A program made the position numbers and the translations under genes. From Apostichopus californicus (taxonomy: Eukaryota; Echinodermata; Holothuroidea; Aspidochirotida; Stichopodidae): a stretch of 64,000 nucleotides of DNA. Location of the stretch: assembly GCA_020650975.1 (NCBI GenBank), contig JAIPMN010000818.1, forward strand, positions 62,001 to 126,000, read 5' to 3'. How positions within the stretch are numbered: the first letter of the stretch is position 1; each line of letters starts with the position of its first letter. The notes under the pieces are model-generated. The model worked only from the letters and a program-made list of their open reading frames with translations, had not been told where the DNA came from and ran no database searches. This document shows, piece after piece, positions 38,407 through 53,400 of this stretch.

Positions 38407-41400
38407 CAAAATAAAACATGAACAGAAAACTGACCTAGTAATTCATAACTATACTTTGTTTGCTTTTCCAAAATTAAAACATCTGTTGGTTTAAACAAAT
38501 ATCAGCAGACTTGCAAAGATGGAGTATTGGAAAGAGAGTGGGAGGGGTGAGTGGGGGTAGGGGGACTGGTAGGTGATTATTACAGCATCATCTCGTATTG
38601 CCAGCGCTCTCTGCTAATTTTGGTATTGATTTTTATATTGATTAATATACTATGCACAAGGAGGTGATAAATTGTGGTTACATTTTATTATCATTAGCTA
38701 GTAGATTTGAATGTCAGATGGTGAACTGTGTACCAAAGGGACATGTTTTCTCTCTGGTTTACTGACTGATGTGACGAGATTTAGATTTTAAAGAAACGTA
38801 CTGCTGTGGATACCAAAAAAAAACACCAAAAAGAAACTAACCAAGCAAGTTACAAAGAAGTGAAATGAATCAAACATGAAAATACTACAAATGCAAGCAA
38901 TATTAAAACCAGATGCCATAGGGATGTAAATTGTCTAAATAATGAATGTTTGGGATAGTTGTGTTGTGTTTGAGTAGTTTGTGTTGAGTGGTTTCTAGAT
39001 ACAAAACTTACTGTAATGTCCTCGGTATTGTGTCTGTCAGGAGGTTATAAAGCCCAGTAGTGAACAATAAGTACACCAGGTGTTGTTAGTTAATGCATAG
39101 GTTCAGCCTCTCTGTCTGACATCATGTTTTAGTTTAAGTACAATGTTATAATTCAGTGTAAAAAGCCGTTTTCTAGTTTTGCATCTCTTAACTTATGATC
39201 GGGTTTGACAGCTGTTGTACTAGAGTTAACACTCAGTGGGTAAATTTAGTTTATATTGTCCTATAAGCTGTCAAAGGCTTCGACATGTGCTGCAGACATA
39301 TTCAACAGTATTTATTTTGGTCCAAACTGGTTGCCATAGTAATGATAGCATTGAATGGTACCTTGGAATCGGTGTAAGAGGGGTGCACATATCCTATTTG
39401 TATTCTGTCATGGTTTGTGTACATGTTTTAGAGGAACACTGTGGTGATGGGTTCTGCTACAGTTACAGAAGCATGTTGATATCTTGTCAAAGGTAGATTC
39501 TTGTAAGAACTTACAACTCAGAATTCTATCTAATATGATTTATATACAAGGCTCTGCAGTGGTGGTTTCATGAACTAGTAACAAGTGTCAAAGGTCATTC
39601 TAGGAGACATAGTGTAAATTATTGAAAATTCTATTTTACTAGATGAGAATTTATTTAACATCATTCCAATTACCCTACCATCATCAAACATCATAAGTAA
39701 TATTGAACTAACTTAGAATATATAGAACACTGGAATAACACTGGAATTTGCCATTTAAATAGGCAAATGGTTTTGCCAGGCCGTTGACCAAACAATGGAT
39801 TGTCCACATGCTAAAAATTGACCTAATGGCATGTCCTTTATTTTATTTCATGAAACTTCTCACTGTCATATTACAGATGTTACAAAATTTGTGTGTTTAT
39901 TATACAAATTGGCGACATCAGTTATGCAAGATCAGTTATCGAATAGCCAGATACACATAGACTGCATGAATTTATCCAATCAACTTATGTTGTTGAAAGT
40001 ATGGCATCACAAAAGGAATACTACTTTTCTAATTTTCATATTCTTGAATCAACATGCTTCTGTAGCTGTGCAACAAACAATGTATTTAAGTCAATTTTTT
40101 TAAATTTTGTTACCTTATAATTTGTATTTTAAGTCTTGTTCTTATTATTCTTTTGTGTGTAAAACTGTATCTGTGTTGGTAGATTTAAAGATTGAAAAGA
40201 AGTTGGACATCAATATTTATTCTTTCGTAGATTAGAAATTATTCTGTGTCTATTATACGCTCTTCAATAAAGTTGATCAATTTTATTGAAGACAACTGCA
40301 ATGCCAAAAGTGCCTTATGAAATTTGTAGTTATGCAGAATTTTTGTCTTCCAACATGTGAGATATGTGTTTGCTTAGCACAAAACTGAGCATCAAGCTTG
40401 TCTAGTTCTTCCCAACTTTTGAGATGACTCAAAAATACTTTTATATAATGTTTTCTTTGAAAAAAAAAACTGTGTGCTTTGTGTGAAAAATCTTAGTAAA
40501 TGGTACATATGAGTCACCTTCCTAAACAGTCACAGAACTGTTTCCACTTTGCTGCATTATTACTACCATTCCTGTATTGTAATATCCTCAAATGTTGGTA
40601 CACATTGAAAAGTGAGGTATATTTAACAAGCAATATCCAATGAATGTGTTAGTTACTAGTGATGACAGGAAATTGCAGTTAATCATTATCTGCATTTTCA
40701 TATTTGTGCAAAAGACCAAAAAAATGAAAATTATTGTAAGCCATTTACTCATCTGAGGATGCAATATAATTAAAGAAAAAATGCTTAGTAGGAATAGTGC
40801 AATTCTGTTTTGTGCAATTTGCTGTTTTGTCAAATTTGTTGTCAAACTGTTTTGCAATTTTTCTGTATTTTTTGTATTTTGTTTAGTCTATCCTTACTGT
40901 TGTTCTAAGAATTCTTTCTTTATAGTGTTAGTTAGTTATAGTAACTTATAGTAAAAGTCGATCATAGTCATAAATTTGATGTCCATTTGAGACCGTGGTA
41001 ATTATAATATGGTGGCAGCCGTTACGGCAGAATTGGTTCAGTCATCGCACCATCTGATGAATGTGTTTTGCAGAATTTGTCACCTGGTACGATGACACAA
41101 AACATGGACGTGTCTAAGTAGGGATAATCTTGTGATAATCTAATCCTACAAACGAAGAAATTATTCTGTGTACTTGTTGTCTCTTGCTTATTAGTTCATC
41201 AAAACTGAATGAATCACAGATGGTAATGTCTTGAGAATATCTGGTCTGTAATAAAGATAATGATGATCGATTTTGAACATTGGACAACCTGTCAGCTCTG
41301 TTCATAAAGGTTATTCATCCTTCAAGTTTTCAGTTCTCAAGAGAGCGGATAAAGGGTTTAAAAGTGAATGGTACATGTGGATGAATTTTCTTTTAAGTTG

Positions 41401-44400
41401 TAGCTTGAAATTTTCCGATGACTTGTATTGTTCTTCAGATGGATCCAGGGACATTAGAACCTTGTTTATACTTGTCTTCTAGTAAATTAAATTCTTCCAA
41501 TATTTGTGAAGAAATATTGACAATAGAAAAAGTTGTTTGGCGCAAAATTGACCTCCAAAGGGATCCTGCTCTCTCATTATTCTACAAGAGCCATTACTAC
41601 TCTCTGAGATATGCAGTCCAAAGTGCAAAAGAATGGATCACTTTAGTAGCAAGAAGCTTCTGAATTTGTGGCCTGAATTGCCAAACAGTTTTTCATCTTA
41701 CTTGACGGTTTGTATAATGAAGGTTCTGCTGTTACCTGGAAGATGGTTTGTCTTCTCGTCTGCAGCAATGTAGATAGAGGGCGTGCTCTGTGGAGACCCA
41801 AACATGGTTAAAGAGCAGAATCAACAGCATGACCATTATCGTATTGAATTATGTCATTCATTACTAACGTTATTGCTATTTTTTTCATCTTACTAACTTT
41901 ACTCCATCTTGTTGACAATATCGTTGATATTAAATGCATTTCAGAATTTCAATATCCATCCATAACTCAAAAAGTCAGAAGTAGTAGAAAGTAAGCATGG
42001 GACACTTTTCACTAATAATTCAACTTTTCATGTTAGAAAGAAGACAATTAAAAACCAGCCTCATTGCCTAACCTTGATCAGACTCTATCGTAGAATTCCA
42101 TTCATTTCTCTCTCAAGAAACCTTTGTCTCCGAATCAACAGAACACACTTAATGTCACCACTTGTCCTTTAGAATGACCCATAGTGACCTCACTTCCTCT
42201 TATTTCAGTCGATCTCGTCTCAAAATCTTCATTTGCATGCTAACAAAATTGTGAAAGAAAAAAAAGTTGAGAACAGTCTCACTTTTGTCTGCAAAGAAGT
42301 GAAATGCGGCAAAAACAGAAATAGATGAATTAATAAATTTGATAAAATGATGCGCTTAAATTTGTGAAATCTTGACAGGTAGTGTTTGCTTTGTGAAGAT
42401 TGCTGTTTGCTAACTAATTTCCCCTTAACTGGACATTTGTGTCAGTATGTGTGTTCTGTCCACTCCCTGACTAAAGGGAACGAAACAAAATATACCTTTT
42501 CAAAGCTCTGCTTGGCTGCTGAATCTGATCAACAATGCTATCGGAAAACCTCTATCAAATATATTTAACCCCTCCCCTTCCCCCCCAAGAGAGAAAATCT
42601 GGTGCAAGAAAAACAAAATTGTCTTCAATCTAACATGAATTGCTTGATAGAACCTTTTAATTCGAGAGAGAAATTATTGGATATTTCTCAGCTTGAAATC
42701 TGTGAATTTTGGACACGAAATGTGGCAGAGGTACGAGGCCTGCCAACTAGCGGTTTCTAAATCGCAAAGGTTTGGTCCTGTGAATGCTTAGTAGTTGACT
42801 AACGTCTTGTAATGCAGACGCAGAATTTTCAGGTCTTTGAATACCTTCTACTCTGCATTAGCACGTAGGCCACGTTTGCGCCTTCTCTCTGTAAACGATC
42901 TGCTTTTTGTGTTTAAGATGTTTTCTAGGATGTTAAAAAAACAAAAACAAATTGACTTACCATTATTATTCGTGTGCTTCCCTCCCTTAGTTGAAGAGAT
43001 CAGATCAGCTGCCGAGCAAGCTATTGCCCCTAAATTTTTAAAGAGGATCTCCAACATGGATGTGCCTGAAGGCAGCCAAGCGAAATTTGAATGTAGAGTA
43101 CAAGGAAGCCCTCGCCCTGAGGTGAAATGGTACAAAGATAACAAAGAAATTCAAAGTAACCAATACACAAGCATTGTGACGACTCCCGATGGTGGCAGCG
43201 TTCTACATTTTCAGAAAGTATTCGCCGACGACATGGGAAGGGTTACAGTGGTCGCTACCAACACCGCTGGTGCCACCCAAATGTCCGCCGATCTAGGCGT
43301 TCAAGGTATTATAGCTTCCCATCATTCAATGGGGTCATTATTGAATGTACGCATCTCAGTTTCATGTGTACAAATCTGCTTTGAAAAATCCCTTCCCATA
43401 ATTATGAAGCTTCTAAATAAAGACTTCATATCATGAAAAACCATAGAATAATGGAATTGTGGGAAATTAGTATTTGGGTTTTCTGACAAGCATTGTGTTG
43501 CTGATAAAATTAAGGTGTTGCCAAATTTACGTTAGAACTTACCAAAAGAAAGAAAGAACTGTTGGGAGTTCTCAAAGGATTGTCTTACTGCAGATTTTTA
43601 CAACATGAAAGACTTGTTAGTTAATGCAGAGAGTGGAAACTGTATGGGATGCATGTTACTATGGCATGAAGTTGTGTGAGGTATGGGTGTAATCATAACT
43701 CTCTGAGGAAACTGGATGTAAACTCACAAGACAGCCATGTCCTTGAAGTAACTGAACTGGTTTGCTGCCACCGATCTTTATCTACTGACGGGGAGACCTA
43801 CAGCTAAGGATGTATGTAAGGATCAAATCCACATCTCCATCCAAATAACATGAAACTTCAAATTTATATAAATACAATATCCATACACCAAGCTAAGAAT
43901 TTGTCAGTCCATGTGCATTAATAACAGAAAACATTTCCAAGAAAAATATAAATAACCATTTTAGATAACCTTCACAAATTCCAAGTCTAGAGCCTCTTCA
44001 ACCTTACCTCTAAGAATTTGTGAGTAATTTCCAAAATATTTTTGTCACTAAACTGCAAATCTGAGTAGATTAAGATACTGGATGTATCAAGATTGGATGT
44101 TATAAAACTTTCCAACAGATAATAAATAGACACATTTAGCTGGGTTGTCCTCTCAGGTTCTCCCCTGTTATAAGTCCTTCCCAGTCGATTCCATTCTATG
44201 ACCATTTGGTGTTTTAGCTATAGAGGGGGTCAGACCAATTTCAAGATGTTCCTTTGACCCACCAATCCCAAAGCACCCCAAGCACAACACACTATCTTGA
44301 ACTACTACTACATTGATGACAATCTTACAGGTTCATTACAAATTTCTTCAATATTTAATTACCTTAATGACATTTGAATAATTTAAATTTTCTCTTGTTG

Positions 44401-47400
44401 TGTTTGGTTATTATTTACACCCTAATTTGTCCGAAAACATGGAACAGTCTTTGCCAAAGCAAACCTACCCTCTGACTAGCACCACTACAAGACATTTAAG
44501 TGAATTAATACTCCTTCTTGGTCAATTAGTCACAAGTCAAATTTCCTAGTTTTCTGAAATAGGGGTTTGGACAATGTTAACACAAAGTAATGCCTGTTTC
44601 ATTAGATCAATCCACACATGTTATTTTTTTCAAATATGTTAAATAAACAAACAATTCTCTACTACTAATATTTCTTAAAAGTATACCTTTAACATTTGGC
44701 TACTTATTCATCCCCCCTCCCCTCCAGGTAAAGTTAGCCCCTTCAGCCAATGGCCAAAGACCATCCAAATATTCACCAAAGGCCTACTCCTCACCATGTT
44801 GACAAATCTGCAAAGTAATTTGTTTGGTTGTAACTTAGATGTTGAGTGCAATATTAGAGAAACTTGCAAAGTTCTTTCTTTATCAAAAATGTAAATGGGG
44901 TAAATCATGAAAGTTTTTAACAAAGAAGAATAAAATATTCATGGAAGGCTAGTGCCTTTTCTGCTTTGAAAAGATGGCAGGAGAAATTTGAAGTAAAAGA
45001 AAATATTTTCTCCTACTGACAGCTGATTCTAAATTATACATGGAACTGAAATTTCACAATGCTAAACTGGGGGCAAAACACTTACAGAAAGATAGTACAA
45101 AGATCAAAGTCCAAAAGTAAGGTCACACACATTTTATAAGGGCAATGAACGAATGTAGCCAGAATTGATGGACACGCATGTTTTAACGTTTCAGCATGTT
45201 TCTACACAGAATATGCTGGACAGGACTTTACATTGACTGTATGATATCTATAGATGTAAGACTTAAACATCAAAGCCTAGAAGTATATTGTTTTCCGTCT
45301 TGATACTGTAGCCCAGAGCAATGCCCATTACCCTCTAAAACCTGTCTTAAGCTGCTATGCCCATTACCCCCTAAAACAGTGTCTTAAGCTAATTGTTTAG
45401 TTCAGAACCTGGTACAGAATTGCTTTCAAAAGAAATGTTATATCCCCTTAACCTGCAAGGAAACGAAATAAGGACATAGTAATCGTAAACAGTTCAACTT
45501 CCACAGATCACAATGGACAAAATAATTAAACAACTAAAATCAAACCCAACATTTTGTCAATCTCAAATGGAAAGGGAATTTAGCTGAGAACATATACATG
45601 CCAGTAAAAAGATACTGCAAGAACAAAAGAAACTTTGAAGTTGAAATTGAAATTGAAGCAATTTAAGACAGAATTCTCATGTTGTTCTTCCATGCTCTTC
45701 ATTAACTTTTAGGAGATATTCATGAGTAGATTTTCATATACTTTAATCTTTAACGTCAAAAGTAGAGAAATATAAACATCTCTTTGGAAGGACATCTTTA
45801 CCAAAAAAGGAGAGAAAGAAAGGAAAGCAAAGCAACAAACCTGATCTGCAGGTGTTATCAATTTGACTGTCATGGCTCCCATCAACCCTTCACGACCTGA
45901 CTTTGTGACTCAATGATGGTGGTGGAGGTGGTAGGGAGGGAGGGGGCTGGGGAGGAGGAGAGTAAGTTCCCTAACTTCCCTCTCATACTTTCAACATTGA
46001 ATCACTTTCATAAAAATGGAGGGGCTGTGAGTTAATACTCGATCCAGAATGAACTTATTTGAATATTTCCTAGAGAGAGAAGAACTCATTCCTGTCATGA
46101 TTCCATATGACACTTTATTAATTGAAAGGTTTTCAAATGAGTAGATGCTTTAATTCTAGTCATAAATCTAAACACTGACTTGTCTTAATTTAATGGTTGT
46201 CATATGTTACCTTGCCGCTAAAAACGAAAACAGCGTATTATTGCACATTCTACAAAAGCACTAAGTTATTCATTCTCCAAATTAATCTTGGTCTCAAGCT
46301 GCTTATGACTAGTAAATAAGCTTGTGTACATTCAGCAAGCTAGCTTTCTGCACAAGATCATGGCTTTTGCCAGACAAATGCATCAACACAAAAGATGTCT
46401 GTACTGTGTTAAATTTATGTTAAACAGAGGATTTATTCCTTTAGAATGTCTGTTAGTTTTACCACAAATATAACTGAAAGTCTGTAAGCCTAACCTACAA
46501 AGCTTTTATAAATAGAGGCAACTTACTAGTGCATAATTTTCATTTTCTTTCCATCTAAAGAGGTGTAACTTGGGAGTAATATAACCTAATTACCAGTAAT
46601 AACAAGGATTTTCATTCCCAAAACAGGCATGGCTAGGTGTATGTGCTGTGGAAGGAATAGAGGCATAAGCTGTGTCAAATAAAGCTGCAAATTATCAAAC
46701 TGAGACAGTTTACAGAGAATGTAACAGTTTGATATCAACCTTGTCAAATTTGAGAAGACCGTTTTCAGGTTGTAAGAAATTACTGTTGTTTTGCAGGCAA
46801 AACCTTAGCGAATGAAATGAAATGTGAAAGTGTTTATCAAAGGAAGTAAGCAAAGAAATCAATCAATTTATCTGAAGGAACATCATTGAAAAAAAAAATA
46901 ATCAATCAGACTACAAAACTAGAGATGTGAAAAATGAAAACAGACAAAATAAACCAGCCTGACTAAGCAGAATCAAACTGTTTGTCCCAGTAACACCATT
47001 ATATTACAACAGAAGGAAGCAGTATATTTCCCATCCTTTTCTATAAATCTATGGCCAATTTCAAATAGGACAATGTGATGTCTTACACATAAAATGTCAC
47101 TGAACCTAGAAACCATGTGGATTTGATCCAACATTGGATATTGAACAGATGTCAAGCTCAATCTCTAACATTTTGAAAGGGTCTCGAAGCTGAAGATGTA
47201 GAAGTTTTGTTCCAGTTTTCTCAGAAATTGTTTTGCTGTGAAAGTTTGCCTCTATATGTGTATATTGTAATTTGTTTTGATGTTATGTTCAGTGTTTGGT
47301 CGTCATTGTTTGTGAAGAATTGTAGTCACATTGCATGTCAAGAAACAGTTTTAGCAGTAACAGACAACCAGTGCATGAAGGACATCAACAGGAGTGGTCC

Positions 47401-50400
47401 TAGAAGAAGACATGCAAGGATCATCACTACTACAGAACAACTCTTGGATGACTTGATGCGGTTGCTGCTTAATCGATGAAGTTTCACTGGGAAGGTTTTG
47501 GAACTAACATGCACTTTCCAATGTTTGTGTGCCTGCATGAATATGCATGAAGAGATGTCCATGTTTTAACCTTTGACCTTGTAAGTATTTTATTGATTGA
47601 TTTCATCCTTTAACTTTGGGGGGGGGGGTGGTTGTTTATTTATAGTAGTTTACTGTTTGGTTTCATTCTAAAATTCAGAAAGATTAGAAGAAAGAATTAA
47701 AAATCTTTTTTGTCAAGACTTGCATTGTATGTCAGTAAACAGAATGCTTTAGTCGTAAAAGCATGGAAGCATGATTCATAGGAATAACTGATTTAGTTTG
47801 TATTACATTTTGTGAAGCATGTCCTCTCAATTCTGGTAAAGATTTAACATGTAGAAGTCTGTCTTAGCAACAATGACTTACAGATTGCACACATTACCTC
47901 TGGGGTGGGCAACCTACGGTCCGCGGGCCACATGCGGCCCGCCAGTGATTTTATTTTTGCCTGTGAGATGTCTCAAAAAATAAAATCAATCTATTTTACA
48001 TCATCACAAATAACAAGCTAGCTGCTTAGAATTTATCGGCACTAATGATGCTGTCAGGTAGGCCTATCATCCCCATTAATTATCAACTGTACTGTATTGA
48101 CATTATGTTTTTGTGAATACAGATTAAGTACACACACCTATTGCTTGAAAGTCCTCGGAATCAAAGGTTTGAAATCAACAGCAGGTTGTTGGTTAGGTGG
48201 AGCCCAGTCAATTTTCACTCCTTATATCTGGCCCATTCATTCAAAAAGGTTGCCCACCCCTGCATTACTTCATCAAGACATGATACTCTACTGCAGCTAA
48301 TGATGTAACCTAATGGATGTAGTTTCTGCCAAACAGTATTTTTTATTTTATACCCAAAAACTCTTGTATGAATTAAGGAAGTTTGACAATTTATCCTTGC
48401 TGAATTGCTAACAGGTGGATTAAGCCATATTTTTCTTATCAATAAATACGATGTGGAATAATTTTTTATTCACAGTTGATGGAGAGATGCCAACTGGTCC
48501 CAATTTGTTCAGCTTCAGTGAGTCCTATGGAGGTGATGTCAGTGGGGCTTACAGTGCTGAACAAGGCCAAGAATCTGATACTGATATTGACCTTGACGAG
48601 ATGCTCCCCTATGATGACCAGGTCATCTTTCCTATTGCGGAACATCCGATGGAACGTGATTCAGAAACAGACGACGAAGCTCATCCCTTTGCTGCGCACA
48701 CTGACGATAGTCAAGAGGGCGCAGAGGATAAAGTCAAGAAGGATGTTCGTTCACCAACGAGGAAACATGCTCCTAAAGTACTAGCTAAGCCCTCTGGAAA
48801 AGCACCCCCTCCAGTACCACCAAAACCCTTCAGAGCCATGCGAAGGGAACCTCCACCAGAGGTTGAGATTGCCCAGGCAACTTCTGCCATCCCCATGGAG
48901 GTCACACCACAAGCTTATAAACGTAAAGGAGGACCTCCATTGGAGACATTGCCGACAAAAAGGGGAACCATATCCTCAGGACCTCAGCCAAGGCCTATGG
49001 TTACTCAACCAACTCCCACCCAAGTGGGGAAGCCTGGAAGGGTGCCACCAACTTTTACACAGTATATTGAAAACAGTCGTGTGGTTCCTGGTGAAACAGC
49101 TAAGTTCACCATTCAAGTATCTGGTGAACCTTTGCCGGATTTGAAATGGTTTAAGAGTGATAAGGAAATAAAAGATTCCCCTGAGTCAAGGATAACCACA
49201 TTCTCAGATGGTACCAGTATCCTGGAACTACCAAATGTGGGTCCTAATGACAGTGGACGAATCATGTGCAAGGCAGAGAATCATGCCGGATTGGCCTCGT
49301 GTATTGCAAAATTAATTGTAATAGGTAAGTACTTTTTATCTAGGATAGAAGTACGTAAGGTAAAGTCATGCTCTCTAAAGACACCAAAAAGTAGACAAAA
49401 ATAACGTTAAACATACCGGTGCAATAGTTTTCTATAGCCAGCAATATTTAAGGACCAGGTGCGCACTATGGCATTATGCATTTCTAACTGCTTTAGCTGT
49501 AGAAATGTTGCTATGGCTCCAAGTGATTCAACAAACTTATGTTATTATAAGAATTAAAGTAGACATCCAAAATTGAAAGAAACCTCCGGAAATATTTCAG
49601 TGGTTTACAAACTTAGGATGGAACAGTTATCATTATTATTAATGATTTGATTTTGATTAGTTCCGGCTGTACCCTATCACCAAAATTCCTATCTATCTTT
49701 TGAAACAGAGGAAAGCACTAGAACTACCACCTCTACGATAACACCACCAACAACTCCAACTACAACTGATGGTGGGGTTCAACCCCACTTCAGACCGCAG
49801 CATTCCCGCACACCGTCTCTGGGCGTGGTCCGAGAAGAGATGTACTCCTCCGACGTTGAGATCCAAGTCAATGAGACTAAGTCATCAAATATAAGCGGCC
49901 TAGAAAGAATGGACAGCGTCCCTGGACAGACCCCTCCCACGTTCACCACTCACCTACAGAACCAAGAGGTTCCTGTAGGTGGAACTGTGAGGATGGTTTG
50001 CCATGTGACAGGATACCCTCGACCTTATGTCAGATGGTATAAGGTGAGTAGGATGACACAGGGAACACATCTAGTTAAACTTTAGTTGGCAACTGATCAG
50101 TGTGAAAATGTTTGTAGGATTTAAATAAATACTTCACAGTTCCTGAAGTAAGAAATTTATGTTATCATTATATAGTTGTAATCTCCAGTCTTCCCTTGCC
50201 AAGGTCATTTACATACCTATCGGGTAATAAAGAAAACAACAAGACAGAATGGCAAACTGATTTTATCTTCAGCAGCTTTAAGTTCATCAAACATGATATT
50301 GCACAAAGAAAAAAGAATTGAGATCAGATATTTAAGTAAACTTACTCTTTGTGCCTATCAGTCAGTCAATCAGTCAGTCAGTAACTAAAATAATGAATAA

Positions 50401-53400
50401 CCTTTAGTGGCAAACTATTATAACCTATGTTGGTATTTCTATTATTTAAGTTATAAAGACAATTCAGGCCTAGATATTATTCTGATATCTTTCATCTGAT
50501 TACAGAGTGGACAAGAATTGCGGCCAGACGAGAGGATCACAATCAGAATAACGGAAAGCGGAAGCTGCACATTGCAAATTACTCCGGTGTTACCAGAAGA
50601 TGATGGTCAGTTCGAAGTGCGAGCTATAAATCCTGCAGGAGAAGCAACATCCATTGCTCACCTTACAGTTAAAGGTAAGAAAGCACACAACGAGAAAAAG
50701 CACAGATTGGATACAAAATTTGTGTTGTGTCCTTGGACTGTGAAACTGAGCTGCTATGCATTAGTTTACCTTGTCTCTACAAGATTCATTCATTCATCTA
50801 TTCATTCATTTGAATGAGCATTTAATAAAACTAGATAACATCACTTGTGGAAGACAATTGACTAAAAGACATTTAAGATAAGAAATTCATGCTGATCTTG
50901 GTATATTTCATTACTTCTTAGAAAATCATAAAATCCATCAATAAATGCAGTTCATTAGCATGACTTATTAAACTTTAACAATTTTAAACTTTAAGCAATG
51001 AAGAAAAAGTTTTATCAATAGATGTGACTTACTCCCAAATTTAATTTTATTTGCAAACTTTAAAGGATGTTATATTTTATTAATTACAATGGTGTGATGA
51101 TTAAGATGATTAATGCCAGGGAGAAGGAAAAAAACGGCTACTGTCTTGACCCTGTTTGGCTGGTATAGTAATAGATTGTAATATTTAAGTTCAACTGGGC
51201 TTCATTTCACAGGCATTGTAGCATCATTCATGCCCACACTTTTATGTTATGATGTAATTATATGAAAATGAAACGTAGCATTTATGATGGTTATGGGTGT
51301 GAACAAAGGTCGTTCAAAGAAGGGTGAGTTTTGCAACCAGCAGCAAACTAACGATTTGCTGTTAGAAATAGGTTTCTTATGGTAAAGCACACATAAACTG
51401 AAATTGTTCTCTGCAAAGCAAGTGACAAATTTTGTTTCACATCCTATAAATTTGTGTCTGCATACTTCAAATGTTTGAAATTTCTGTTGCATGTGATACC
51501 AAAATTCAAACATAGCTGTTACAATTAAGGCTACTTGATAATTATTTTTATTAATTATTAAGTGAGGTGATATCAGCATGGTAATGTATGGCTGCATGCT
51601 TTTATTCCATTGAAGTTACCCAACAATACCAGATGCCAGATCCGGGTGCTGCTATGCACATACGTATTGGATTAGATGGACTACCTCTACAACCAGGGGA
51701 ACCACAGCTTAAATTGTACCAACCTCCAGGCATCCCAGAAGCAGAAAGAAGCAAGAGTACCCATACTACTGTCACCACAGATGGACCCCATTCAGATGTG
51801 GAAGAAATACGAACCGAAAACTCGACAGTTACTCGAAAGACAACCAAAACGACCAAGACAACAACCACTGTTACGGAAGAAAGTGATATGGATGGCGGAT
51901 CTCAGAAAGTTTTGTATGATCCTTATCCTGTCCAACCAACAAATATTAACATCAATATCCATATAACAGGGTTCCCAGAAATGCCCCCTCAACCTCCAGT
52001 CATTCGTAAACTCATGGATGATGTTACGGTACAAGAGGGTCAGCCAGTGCAACTTGAATGTATCATCACAGGCAATCCCTATCCGATGGTTACTTGGTAC
52101 AGGAATGATGAACCTATTCCAGATTCGCCCGATTTCCAGTACCAGGTCAATGAACACAAAGTTTCCTTACTGATCACAGTTGCATACCCTCATGATAGTG
52201 GACTTTACACATGTAAAGCCGAGAATCCCTTCGGAACTGCAACTTCCTCTTGCAGAGTGAGAGTGACCGGTAAGTTCCGCAGAATGGTTTGGTTTTTACA
52301 CACTATTGTAACTTGATATGTATGCATGTAGGACACCTAGGAAATCCAACAGTTCTTTGCAAAACATTTTCCAATGTTAAAGAAAGGGATATTACAGTTC
52401 AAGAAGCTAGTTCCTAGTGCAATATGGTTGCAACTTTTGTACTGTTCAGCAGACATTCTGTAATCAGTTAATTAATGCTAAGTTCTTTAATGTGAAACTG
52501 GGGGAGGGTTTAAGGGTATTTGTTCGCCTATTTTTTCTTAGTGGCTGTTTTCATGACCTCTGGATCCAACTCAGAAAGGGAGAGTTGGTGCAAAGGACTT
52601 CCTTTCTGAATCTGAAAAACCAGTGAGCATTGTAAAGCGATGTTGAAAGTGATCACTGTCTTTGTTCATGCTTGGCAAACATAAACAATAGTGGGGAGTC
52701 ATTAAAACAACTATGATTATGGTAGGGATATGTCACATGAGATACTAATTACTATAGTGGTGCTAATAATGGAACTGACAAACAAGAAAAGGAAGGGAAG
52801 TCAAAGGCTATTGATGAATTTAAAAACAAAGTGATTTTTATTGTTACTGTTGTAATAAGTTAGTAGAGATGAGAGAAGTGTTTGAAACCAACTATGCAAA
52901 TATCATGATATATATAAGTTTTTCCGAGATATTTTATTCTTAGCATCATATTATCTTTCAATTGTTCATCCTGTATGTTAGTGGTACAAATGATTAAAGT
53001 TTTCACTACTTTAATTTTGTTCATATTTATTCTTTTGTCTTTTCAGTTATCTTGTGGCTATCATTGAATATTTTTTTCCTTCTTCACATTTCACAGTTGA
53101 AGGAACTGGACCTACTGTTCCAGAGGAGACTCTGTCTGAGACTGAAGTCATCCGAAGGGTAAAGAAGACCACAAAAACAACCTATACAAGAGACATATCT
53201 GAGAGTGATTTTGAGGCACCTTCCGAAATGTCAGAACTCTCCTTCAGCATCAGAAGAAATCAGCCACCAAGATTTCTAAGTGAGCTCCTTGATGTAGAAG
53301 TCTTGGAGTCTACAACTGCAAAATTTGATGCAAGAATCACAGGGAGACCCCCACCAAAGGTTACTTGGTATAGTGATGGCATTGAAATTCAGCCAGGTGG

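Larger units (their letters stand above)
37643..42990 (+). other. Intron 30, 5.3 kb
   Basis: The longest intron. It holds a GAATGAATG-type microsatellite (38172-38250), an AAAT microsatellite (38371-38407) and otherwise AT-rich sequence. One short candidate terminal exon near 41074 is discussed in the findings. No Ig-coding exon was recognised on either strand. Confidence 0.45.
43306..48475 (+). other. Intron 31, 5.2 kb
   Basis: AT-rich intron containing one hAT-type MITE (47900-48262), a short tandem duplication (45322-45395) and a G-run near 47620. No coding exon was recognised on either strand. Confidence 0.45.
49325..53096 (+). other. Introns 32-35
   Basis: 49325-49708, 50044-50505, 50675-51615 and 52270-53096 are AT-rich with CAGTCAGTCAAT-type simple sequence near 50360. 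Intron 35 also has a decoy acceptor (TTTTCAG at 53046), but it would put exon 36 out of frame. Confidence 0.45.

Noticed and set aside
53041-53096. Alternative acceptor TTTTCAG at 53046 for exon 36
   Set aside because: With the phase-1 donor of exon 35 it puts the Ig17 frame out of register; the acceptor at 53096 restores it.
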